DNA from: Hippopus hippopus
Taxonomy: Eukaryota; Mollusca; Bivalvia; Cardiida; Cardiidae
DNA: 64,000 nucleotides
Assembly: GCA_946811185.2 (NCBI GenBank)
Contig: OX328112.1
Span: forward strand, 25,929,742 to 25,993,741
Reading direction: 5' to 3'
Positions 12,607 through 23,900 of this stretch are shown here, one piece after another (within the stretch, counting starts at the first letter, position 1; each line of letters begins with the position of its first letter). The translations under genes and the position numbers were made by a program. The notes under the pieces were generated by a model. It saw only the letters and a program-made list of their open reading frames with translations. It had not been told where the DNA came from and did no database searches.

Positions 12607-12859
12607 ATGGAGGAAAAAGTGTTCGACGAAATTGCAGACTTTGTTAGGAATGGAAATTATCCCATTTCCATGAAAAATGACAAGAACAAGAAGACAAACT
12701 TTCGACGCAAGTGTGAGCCATTTATTTTTGATGACAGGTTGTATTACAAAAAAAGTCCTCATTAGAACGCCTGAAAGTAATAAAGAAAGGGAAGACAGAT
12801 GACATAATTAAGAGCATTCATGCCACAGATCATGAAGGGCATTTGGGAGTTTCGAAAAC
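12607..12859 (+). pseudogene. gypsy/Ginger-type integrase, H2C2 zinc-finger fragment
   Basis: From the ATG the frame reads MEEKVFDEIADFVRNGNYP, then FRRKCEPFIFDDRLYYKK, then a stop soon after. Moving one base at the seven-A run (about 12747-12753) restores a frame reading LKVIKKGKTDDIIKSIH and ATDHEGHLGVSKT. This matches the N-terminal region of gypsy-type integrases: the 'F.I.DG.LYYKK' strand followed by the first half (H-x6-H) of the HHCC zinc finger with HLGV.KT. The fragment ends at a GTAAGT donor-like site (12860). The Cys pair and the D,D,E core are not seen downstream. It lies inside the 3.3 kb inverted-repeat element and is probably its transposase remnant. The frameshift could be real decay or a homopolymer error. 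Confidence 0.65.
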
Positions 12860-13629
12860 GTAAGTTTGATATTTGAATTTATTATCATGATTAAAGACGA
12901 ATTCGTAATTCCTATGAGCAAGTTAAATCGCTAGGTACTGTGGTGTAAGTGTCACACCGACGAAAAAGTGCAATTGAAAGATGGCACGATTTAGAGAAGG
13001 TAAAGATATGAAATTTAAGATCATTTAGAGATAGTACTTACAGAAGAAAATATTTTACGGTACTTTTATCTATGAAGTGACACTAATACTGCGGCAGCGG
13101 GTGTAGGTGAGTGAGGAGGCTAAAATATGTAACAAGATGCTCCGTTTTGACGTTTCCCGCTATTATTGAAATTAACGACGACGCATACGTTTTTACACAA
13201 ATAGGACATTTTTTCAGACTTACATTTCTTTTACATCTTTGCATCCAATTGAGCGATTTCCTGAAAATTCACAAATTCAATATTCAGTCAAAAAGTATCT
13301 CAAATCTTTTTTGAAAACAATGATCTAACGTGTACATTTTATATCGAAATTCCAACATCCGCCCCCCCCCCCCCCCCAAAAAAAAAATGAAGGAATAATA
13401 GATTTTGTCTCCAGAAAAAAAAACTAAAAATGCTGATATTGTAAAAAGGAGGACACCGGTATAATAAGAGATTGTGCTTATTCTAAATCTGGCAATAAAA
13501 GCCATTCTTTATTTTTTGTTTATCTAAATCTATTCTGTTTGATAAAACGGGTGTTAGATAATATCATCTGAAAGAAAATCAAACTCTAGTCCCAGTAGCC
13601 CTAAAATGTTAATGTTCAGAAGAGTCATT

Positions 13630-13996
13630 AAAGAAGCAATAGCTGTCGAAGGTAAGCAAAGCGTGTATTAAAATACACGTGAATTTAAATCATACAGTCT
13701 AAAAGTATAGACATTATTGTGAAGATGACAATCTTTAATTGTATGGTCTGTCCAAGTGTTAGTCGCTCAGAGAGAAGTTAATTTCAAACTGGGTTAAAAG
13801 CTGCCAGGTCAGTCTGTCTTTTGTTTACTTTTGCCCGATTTTTAAATTAATTTTTTCTACCTATGACTAACACTTAGACCGACAACATAATAACAGATTG
13901 CAATCTTCACAATATTTTCCATGCTTTTAAATGGTTTGATTTATACATATTTAAATGCATTTCAACACCTGCTTTGGTTTTTTGGTCGCTATTGAA
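13630..13996. repeat. palindromic MITE family P, copy 1
   Basis: A ~360 bp element whose two halves mirror each other: near one end TTTAAATCATAC..AAAAGTAT, near the other ATACTTTTAAATGGTATGAT-like sequence, with a centre TTTTGTTTACTTTTGCC. Other copies lie at 34088-34335, 48990-49328, 61957-62235 and 62256-62625. Non-coding. This copy sits inside the Ginger-like element, so it inserted later. Confidence 0.75.
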
Positions 13997-14084
13997 ACTT
14001 TAAGGGAATACATGTATTGTTATCACTGAACTTGCGAACAGACGAAACTGCAGCTTTTAGCAAAACTATCTCGATTATTTTACT

Positions 14085-14088
<4 letters not shown>

Positions 14089-14165
<77 letters not shown>
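14089..14165. repeat. (AT)n microsatellite
   Basis: A perfect AT dinucleotide run of about 77 bp inside the Ginger-like element. Apparent Ile-Tyr repeat frames on the minus strand come from this run and are not genes. Confidence 0.95.
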
Positions 14166-14167
<2 letters not shown>

Positions 14168-14749
14168 AAAAAGGTAACAAAGGTCCATGACTTCCGAACA
14201 GGGGGAGTAATTTTTTTTCTCGTTCTGAAGAACTAGGCATCGATAGTAGTAATCCCTGAAAGTTTGAATCAATTCCGTTCAATAATGAATGAAGAGTTTC
14301 GGTCTCAAAAAAATAAATATTGCAGGTACGGGTGCACGCACGGACGGGTGACATTACTATATTCTCCTCCGATGCCTATTGGTGGAGATAAATATGTTGT
14401 AAGTGTACCTTAGATGGGTCAGGGTGAGGGTCTGGATTAGGGAGTCGTTATTTCATAGGGGGTCACTATTCTATGTGTGGGTCATTTTTCTACGTGTGGG
14501 GGAGTCAAAATATTATGACCCTCCGGTCATAATATTATTACCGGGGAGTCACTATTCTATAAAATAATGATGGGGGGGGGGTCATTATTCTATGGGGGTT
14601 AGTTTACAACGTTACACCGGTAGTGTTTCAACGAGAAACTACATTACAAATCACTGTAGTTGCCCTAAATTGTGGGACTTAACGGATTTTGTCCAAAAAA
14701 AAAATCTGTTCATGTTATAAACAGTATAATTAGAAGTTTCATCTTTTAA

Positions 14750-14839
14750 AAGTATCTGTAACTACTTGCCGGATAGCGTAAACGGACACCATCCGTGTGA
14801 CGTTCATTTACGCTATCTGGCAGGGTGTGACAGATACTT
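14750..14839. repeat. 90 bp imperfect hairpin upstream of the CARD gene
   Basis: The arms AAGTATCTGT ... TGCCGGATAGCGTAAA are matched by TTTACGCTATCTGGCA ... ACAGATACTT. It lies between the transposon end (14616) and the first exon (14917). It may be a tiny MITE or a structured upstream element. Confidence 0.6.
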
Positions 14840-14916
14840 ATGCGACTTTTACGCAAGTATTGTACATGTATGTCATTTTATTAGCTCTAGCTGTTCCATT
14901 TTTTTTTTCTTCACAG

Positions 14917-15189
14917 GAAGACGCAAAGTCATTGATCCAATAACATCAGCTACTGTTTCTACTGACACTTTCAAAAATTCCTATGATGGCTGAAAGACAG
15001 CCGATGACTAAGGAACAGAGGCATTTACTGATTCGGCACTGGAACACGTTGAAACAGAGCATACGAATGGACAAAATTGCTGATACACTAATACAGACGT
15101 CTGTGATCACAGAGAGGGAATGGGTAGAAATAAAAAAGAATAACATGACTGAACCAGAGAAAACCGAGGCTTTACTTCATAAACTACTT
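14917..15189 (+). CDS. exon 1 detected: 5' UTR end and CARD helices 1-4
   Basis: A polypyrimidine tract and CACAG acceptor end at 14916, so an upstream non-coding exon is expected. Two in-frame ATGs occur at 14983 and 14986. The second is preferred because the paralogue starts with the same Met-Ala-Glu. Coding runs to CATAAACTACTT at 15189, followed by the GTAAGT donor, in phase 0 (69 codons). The segment IADTLIQTSVITEREWVEI is the classical CARD 'L...L...G.LT..E...I' pattern, followed by EKTEALLHKLL, which leads into helix 5. Confidence 0.85.
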
Positions 15190-18100
15190 GTAAGTTAGTG
15201 ACGTGATCTTTATCTTTCTGACTTAGAAATAATCATAGACACAATAACCTATTAAATGTTTAGGATTGAAAATGTTATCAAATGGCACTCCTCTTGTTTT
15301 TATTTCTTCACAAATCCATTTCGCTGGAAAATCTGATGGATTTTCATGTTATATCTCCCTTTCACAATACATGTACTTCAAAATCTCCGTATGCAAATAC
15401 TAAAGCTATGATAGAAAGCAACTGAGTGATTTTGTTGAATTGTATTTCAGGATCAATTATTTTGCCATAATACTTAAAGATATCCACATGGCAGCATTTA
15501 AGTTATCTGACAAAGTGAGAGATTCCTTTTGTCAAATTCCATTATCAAGGTCATATCAAATCATCGATGCATGCGATCACACAGTAAATTTGATTTTTAA
15601 AAAGTAATTTGATTGAAATGATATTCCCCCGCGGAAAAAGACCTTTTTTGATAGAAATGTTTAAGAGGCATTATGTTTTGCATGTACAGGTGGCCTTTTT
15701 GTTATTGGTCCATGATGAAATTGTACATTAAGCCCCCATTTGCCACGACATGGCATTTCATTAAATAAAAGTAAATAATGATTGTCTGTGACTTATGATA
15801 AACAATATAAATATGAATTTTCATAAAGTTTTGTCTACTAGTTGAAAAGATATTGCACGGTCCATAATGGAAATATACATCAACCTCCCTTTTCCATGAC
15901 ACGGAAAAAAAAATCGGCGGATTACCACAAGGAATACATGTATGAAGTTTCATAAATGTTCGTCTAGGATTTTAGAAGATATCTGTCCTGACGGACGGAC
16001 GAACAGATGGACAAAGCAAAAACTATATTCCCGCCCCACGAACTTCGACGGGGATGAAAAAAACCTTTATCTGTATAAATGTCTATGAACAACAAGCAAA
16101 GGCCCACATTCACCGACTGTTCCATCTAGATTTCAAACCTAGCCGCACGACAGAACGCCGCTGCCAGTAAGCTGGATTGGCTTGAAATTTAGACAAAGAT
16201 GTAGAATTTTTGAAGAATGCGGTTTCTGGTGAATGAGTCACAATAATGGCGAGTGCATATAGGACAGGCACGTCGTTTTGCTTTTGATATGCAACTTTCT
16301 CTCACCTTTCTCGGTCATTTTTTTCTTTTCTGGTTGCATCCTTCCCTCTCTTCGCCTGTCTTTCTCTATTGCACATGTTTCTTCTCTCTGTGTTTCTTAT
16401 TAGGGTCCTGCGTGACACAGTGGTACAGCGTAGGACTCATAACCTCCGCTATGGAGCCTAACTGGAAGCACAGGAATCGCGTTAAGCAATTACGTCATTA
16501 TTTTCCCGAAAATAAGACCTGGGCTCATATTCATCAACGCTTCTAAACTTCTCTATCTAGTCTTATTTCAGATTTAGAAAGCAACACAATTTCTGATTTA
16601 CTAGACCAATCAATTATTGAGAGATTTATTTTGACTACTTCAGTTGCTTTATACATGCTTTTGAAAGTCGTAATCAATCATTGAAGGATTTATTTGGACT
16701 ACATCAGTTGCTTTATACATGTTTTTTGAAACCTCCATTTGGCTTGACTACATCAGTTACTCCCCTCATGCTTTTTAAAATTTCAATTTATCATTTTGGG
16801 CGTTTTTTAACAACAACATAAATTTATTTTCAGGAAAAAACTCCTAGTGATTTTGATGCGTTTGTTGATGCTTTTGCGAGCCATGGATATGACGATTTGT
16901 TCGAGAAGCTTGCCCCTGGATACCACGGTACTGTACAACCTTCTTTTTAAGAGTGATGGCAATAATACTGCATAGTTAGTATGCATGTTGATTTGAACAA
17001 ATAGGAAAACATTTGGAAATGTAATTTCTCAAACCCGTTTTTTTGAAATTTAGCCAAATTTGATATGTTGCAAGTGATCAATTCAATAAACAATTCCTGC
17101 AAGTTTAAAAGAAATGGAACTACTACTGCGGACTTAAATTCTTTAACAAAAACAACAAATCAAAAAAGTCGTTTTCCTACATCAATCATGCGATTTTCTT
17201 TATTTTTTATAACGGTTTCTTGCCCTTGATTATGCAAATGATAAGTGCAAGACGCAAACGTATCTTATCATTTACACAGCTTTAATTTCTTAATTTTAGT
17301 TATTTTTCCTCAATTAATTGTCTGATATTTTTTTAAATCAATAGGATTCATGGTTTTGATAATACAAACAAACTATGTAACTTTCACGAAAATTTGACAT
17401 CGAATGCGGAGTTTATCACGTAAACAAGAAAAAAAGTAGAGGAGTTAGAATAAAGAATCAGAGAGGTGTTACGCGCATACGAATTTCAATAAAAAAAATG
17501 AGTTGAAAATAAAGTGCGCTCCGAGCAGAAACGCTTCTAGACATTCTTACAAACTGCTAATGCTCATCATTGCTTTCTTAAAAAAGCTTTTGGAAACATT
17601 TTACCCATAGCATATTTTAGCACCAAAGTAAGTTCCTATTTGATAACGTCTGATGCTCAAATTCACGTACAGTTTTAGAATCTCATGTATTAAGATTCTT
17701 CTTTGGAATTACTAAAAATGATCAAATTTTCTGATTTACAGACTTTTACCATGTATCGAATTAAAACTGCAATGTTAAATTTCATAATTACTATTATATG
17801 AAGCACTGCAACACAACTTCGTGTTAAAATCCAAAATACTTAAGTCCGGGAAACACTAGGTTTTCCTAAAAGACACTCAAGATGAAGAATGTGAAACACT
17901 TGATAATTTAAACGCCTATGAGCCGTTTTGATTTTAAGAAATACTCATTTTTTTTTTTTTTTTTTTCATTCATAGATGCACAGGTAAGTTCTGTTTGTCA
18001 GTGGTTTCAATTCTCAGCTCTTTCTGTATATATATTTATTCTCTCAGATTCCTTTATCCAAATCCAAATTCCTTAAGCCAAACTAATCTCTTGATTGTCT

Positions 18101-20920
18101 GGTTGCCATGGCAATAAATCGGGAAAAAATCGAAAATCTTAAAACACTTCTTGTCCAAAACCGTAAGGCACAGGACTACCAAATTTGGCATGTTGCTTCA
18201 GCGGCATCTAATGGACGCCTACCAAGAGTGTCTAAACTATAGCCCTGGGGTAAAAAAAAGTCCGCCCAGGGTTCACAAATTTTACATGGGCTTATATGGC
18301 GAAAGCTTTAAAAATCTTCTTGTTCCTTACCATGAGGCATGATGCTACCAAACTCGGCGTCTAGCTTTATCCAGTGGACTTCTTCTAAGTTTGGTAAAAT
18401 TATAGGCCTGGGTCAAAATTCCTGAGTAAAAATTAGCCCCGCCACGGGGGGGGGGGGGGGGGGTGTCATAAGTTTTACATTCTCTTATTTTAGAGAAAAA
18501 ATTTTAAAAAATCATCTTTATTCCAAATTATTAGGCCTAGGGCTATCAAAGTTTGCTTGCAGATTTATCTGTTGGACCTCTACAACGATTGTACCGATTG
18601 ACCATTAGATAACTATAGATTGATATATAGTTGATAAAATACGTACTATGCAATCAAAATCGATAGTCTGAGCCCACCTTTCTACATGTCTACATCTGGG
18701 CGTTTTTCCAAGACAAATATAATACAGTACCAAAGTCTAGCCTCAGGAACATATCGACGACATTCTCCTGATTGTGAGCTAAAATGAATAAAAAATGATG
18801 TCAGTGAGGTTTCTGTAACAGTAAATGTTTAATAATGCTAATAATTTCAACTGGGAAAGATAAATCCTACTTTAAAAAAGAGAAAATGAAGACTGAAGAT
18901 AACTTCCGAGAGAAAACAAAAAAGAAATAAATAACTAAGAATCAACTCATGTCAACTACTAAGTTCTTGAGTGTAACGAGTTATTTTTATTGCTGTGAAA
19001 TTTTACGATTTTGGTTAAAAACACAAGATTTCATTTTCTATGAGTTTTATTTTTACATATTCAAAGTGTCAGCTAAAAATGTAGCTCATTAAAATTTATT
19101 AGCAGTAAAATTTACAAACATGGTTTTTAATTTGAAGGGTTCTACCACAAATGGTCGGTAGCCTGGGTCCAGTCGGTAATAATCTTACAATCACTCCTTT
19201 TACTATCCATACAGATCTCTGGCAAAACGGTTTATCGCTTCCGTAATCATTACCTCATTTAGGCTAAGATTATTCAAATTATAGCCCTGAGTCAAAACTG
19301 GCCCCGCCCTTGAGGTCCGTAGTTTGCCATTGGCTTAGAAAAATAAATTTTTTGTTCCTTAAAATGTAAGCTACAGCTGTAGTATTTTGCATGTGTTATC
19401 ATCTAGTAGGCCTCTACCAAAATTGTTCAAATCATAACCCCAGGTTTAAAATTGGCCCAATAATGAGGGTCCCACACTTTACAAATATTAATTTTATGAC
19501 TCATTCTCAATTCGTTTGCCCAAAAAATGTCGCCATACTTTTAATGAAAAATAAAGAAGATTCATCACCTTCAGGGAAGAATGATAAGAGAAATTACCAA
19601 CTATGACATGCAACGACAAAATGCAGATGTATCTTGCCCTTCTTGAGGCCTATCTATTTTATTTAAATCGAAACGTTATGATTATGCAGTAATAGATGAG
19701 GCTTGTCAAAGATTCAAAATAAAATAAGTATATCCAGCTCTGAAATGTAAATGAGTGCATATGCGGAACCAAAAATGACGTGCGGGTATGTACAAAGTGA
19801 CCCTGTTGTCTAGTACTTCCAAATTTCTCACTCAAAGTACAACGAAAAAGTGTTCCATATTTGTAACCAGTAATAAACGAGTAGTAATTAACGAACCCTT
19901 GCAATCAATTTTGCAATTATTTAACATTTACATTCGATTCTTTTTCGGTAGTTAAAATCGTTTTGATTTCAATGTATGTTGTGTCTGGTTATGACATAAA
20001 CATCATAATTCTGAGGTGACGTTTCGGAAGCTATGGTGTAAGCAGACATTTATAAAAGGGTCTCGTTGATATGGTCCGAGTTCCCGTACATTATTCTGGT
20101 GTAATTTAAATTTGAGCCATTCTTTGTGAAAAGGGATTTGATGCATCTGCAAAAAGTATCGAATTCATGTGAGTCGGCGCAGGCTGACCAGTGTGGAAAC
20201 TTTTGTTATTTGCAAATTTTCTGCGTGTCTAAGTACCACTCTATCCAACGATTTAGTCTATTATTTGACAAAATGGATTTTATGGATCCATAACTATGTA
20301 AAGACTTGCTTGATTTAACGCATTACGGAGATGCATTTAATATTTTTTTGCCAAAGAATGGCTCACTCAAATTGATATCAAGTATGTATTTATTCCATTT
20401 TTGCCTGACATTGGTCAAAGTTCTCAGAAATGATGATCATTTATCAGACTTTTGTTGATGTATGCGGGAAGGGGGGTGGCAGGGTGTCTATGCTGAATTT
20501 AAATGGTGTTTTTTTTTTTTTTTCTATTAAAATACATCACTCTACAGTCGATTCTCTATTCTCCTTCGCAAATAATAATCGAAATTTACGAAGATAACAC
20601 AGATTTACTTCAATGATTTACTAAACAAAGTGTCAGAAAGTGGTAAAAACGTGATATCCCCATGTTCAGTTGATAAGGGTGAAGCTGGCAAATGAAAACG
20701 AGATGCAGAAAGAAGATGTCATAAGGTCTACTGATGATCGTGTTTGAACCAATTACGAAAATGGGTCGAATGTTCACGATTCAAGATACTAGTCGGCGTG
20801 GAATTTTATCAAAATTACTACCAAAAACATACAAAATTGTCCAAAGCCGATGACGCGTGGAAGGCGGCTTCTATTCTAAGCAATAGTACTTCTTAAAATC
20901 ATGGAAAAGTGATCATGCGC

Positions 20921-20993
<73 letters not shown>

Positions 20994-23900
20994 AAACTTC
21001 TTGATAATGGGTACAGGACTGGTGAAATTCAAAATTCGGTAACTTTAAACATGGAACTACGTGGCGAAATGAAGCAAAGTGATAACATATGACACGAAAA
21101 TTTTCCAATTTTTTTCATGCCTAATGGTCATGTTTAATGAGAATATGTCTTTTAGGGAAAATCTTTAAAATAAGATCATGTTCCTAACTATCAATCCAAG
21201 GGTTACATAATTTGGGACGTTGCTTCATCTAGTGGATCACAGAATTTATACCTGGGGTCAACACTGACCCCATCCCGGGGTTCACAACTTTCACATGGGC
21301 TTTATATAGTGGAAACTTAAAGTAATTTATTAAATATAACCATTTGGCCTCGAACTATATAATTTGATCTATAGTTTTATCCAGTAGACCTACACAGGAT
21401 TCAACTAAATAAGATCTTGAGTCAAAAATGGGCCCACTCTTCGGGTGACAACTTTGATATTGGCATTTCAAGAGAAATGTTTGAAAATCTTGTGACTCTC
21501 TTGTTGAAAAACGTCTTGTCAAAATGCTATTTGTCAGAGTCAATTGATATTTGGTATGAACTATACATGAATAAACCTGCTTGTATTTATGTTAACATCA
21601 TAGATATTGTTTTTGTATGGCGGTAAGTAAATTTCCTTTACTAAATTTCATTGAAATTCAAATATCTCTTACAGTTTAGTAAAAGATTTCGTACAGTTTA
21701 ATGACTGTCGATGTCAACTACATGCATTGTACATTCATAAGCCAGTGGAGCAATACGTTTCCATCACGTCTTGTTTTACCCTCTGAAGACAAGTAATGAT
21801 GGAGACCGAAATATTTGCATATACGTTATTTACAAACAGCACTAATAAATATTGAGATTGTAATTTCATTATGGCATGTGTTCTTGCAGCTTGGAAAAAA
21901 TAAGACCGGGCCAAAATGTATTTCGGCAACAAAACTGGATAGTCTGGTAGTTTTCCAACGGTTCTCTAAAGCTGTGCCTGCGACAACGAAAATTGTTTTT
22001 CCATTGTTGCAATAATTAAGGAATAACGGTCGTTTTCTTCCCTGAGCTTGTTCGTCTGAGTGTTTTGAACGTGCAAAGGCCTCACAAAACAAAAAAAAAA
22101 AAAAAAAAAAAAGAAACACTATTCAAAAATAATTTTTATATAATAATTTTTCCCTATAGCTAAACAAACTAATTCCATATCATCTTTTGATTCTTTGTCT
22201 TTTTGTAACTAACGAGGGCTGAATGTTGTAAGTTGTGAGCTTTGTATTGAAGGACTTAAGCAAGGATATCTCTGTTTAGGCCTAATATTCCTTTTTAAGA
22301 CTGTTTGCCCGAAGACTGGTGTCGTTTGGACAGTTTATGTCGAAGAGGTAGCACTATAAAGTAAACAAGGCAGATGACTTTTGCAAATTGGACATAATCG
22401 CTGAAAGAGCCGTGGTTCAATATTTGCAGTAGAAAGGTTTTGCACCATACTGATATGGTTGCAGACTATAGAATGATGCCCCTTCATATGCTACAGAGAA
22501 AAGGTGCATGGCGGAATTTAAGCTTGGCAGGATTACGCCTGTCCTGGAAGGCCAGTCACTGTTGCAAGCCCAGAAAAGCCCAAGAAAGTCCATGCTATCG
22601 TTGTGGCTGACGAGCGAGTTACAGATAAAGATATAGCCAGTATAGTTGGGATTTCATAGGAAAGAATATGTTCCATTCTTACGGAAGATCTTGCTATGAG
22701 AAAGCTCTCAGCCCGTTGGGTACCAAGACTCCTGATAGGTGATCAGAAGAACAACAAGTGGAATGTTTGCGTGCTAACCTGAACCTTTTAGAGGTAGATC
22801 CTATTAGCTTTCTGCAGAGGTTTGTGACGATGGATGAAACAAGAGTCCATCATTTCACCCCAGAGGCAAAACAATAGTCTTAACAATGGCAGCACCCTGG
22901 TTCGACCCTGCCAAAGAAGGCAAAGACTGTTCCATCAGCTGGAAAGGTTATGGCCTCGTATTTCTTGAATGCTGATGGTATTCTGATGGTATATTATCTG
23001 CAAAAGGGATAAATAGTCAAAGTAAAGAGAAAGTACAAGAAAATATTAATGCATAACATCAATGGCGCCGCAAATCAGTTGTTTCAGAAATAGGGCTCAC
23101 GTGATCATTTCACTAGCTCAGTAGTTAAAAATCTTTTATGGAAATCACATGGCTGATCACGTGACTCATTTTGCCATATCAAACACCCCAATTATTTGCA
23201 TATGGTCGCCGTTGTAAGATGTTAGTTGACAAACGAACAATTGTCATGTAGTACAATTAAGTAATAACATTAGAAGTATAAAATTCATGTATACAAAGCA
23301 AAAGTCTAAGTTGATCTACTGCGATTGACCTATTTACCGATTGCTGATCTAAAACTTGCACACGATCGTGAGAGGGAAAACAATATCTCTGCAATCTCTA
23401 CACTACTAGAACAAAAATATACATGCGGTTGTACCACATAGCGTGCTTTCGGGACGAAATGCATGAAAATTTCACTTAAACTTTTCCAACTTGATTCAAC
23501 TTGATTCAAAATGGCGGCTCCGAAAATTTGTAACAGATAATATTTGATCACGTGACATATTTCTCGAAATGTATTTTACAGTTTACGATCTGCTTTTTAT
23601 CGATCTTGCAATGAAAGTGCGGTATTTTACATGTTAGAAAACAAAAAATCAGTCCAAATAGAAAAACAAAGTTGGTACGGTCTCGATCTGGTAATGAAAG
23701 TACCGTATTTTTACATATATGCTAAAAAAAAATTGAACCAGTCCATATAGTAAACAATATGGCTACTTCCACAGGCACTTTTCAAAAGCGAATAAAAATA
23801 TAGTGCCGCTGCTCATGCGGCTCCACAATTAAACTCAAGCGTCGCAGAAAACTTATTAGAGGTTGTTCCACAAGGACAATGCCCCTGATATTCACTAGTC

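Larger units (their letters stand above)
11289..14616. mobile_element. Ginger-like inverted-repeat transposon, internally degraded
   Basis: A 3328 bp element. The left end TGTAACGTTGTAAACT is matched inversely at the right end (14596-14616), and the terminal repeats extend to about 38 bp. The 4 bp CCGG lies directly outside both ends (11285-11288 and 14617-14620), consistent with a target duplication. About 180-200 bp inside each end consists of subterminal repeats of the form TAGAATAATGACCCC, including long C or G runs. The interior holds a gypsy-integrase-like zinc-finger fragment (12607-12859). TGT...ACA ends, a 4 bp duplication and a gypsy-type integrase are features of Ginger DNA transposons. 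The rve catalytic core was not found, so this copy looks non-autonomous. Confidence 0.7.

Noticed and set aside
13989..14354. 121-residue minus-strand frame with Ile-Tyr repeats
   Set aside because: It is created by the (AT)n microsatellite; no domain or splice signals.
22082..22111. Poly-A run considered as a retroposed tail
   Set aside because: No gene-like or SINE body precedes it within a reasonable distance.
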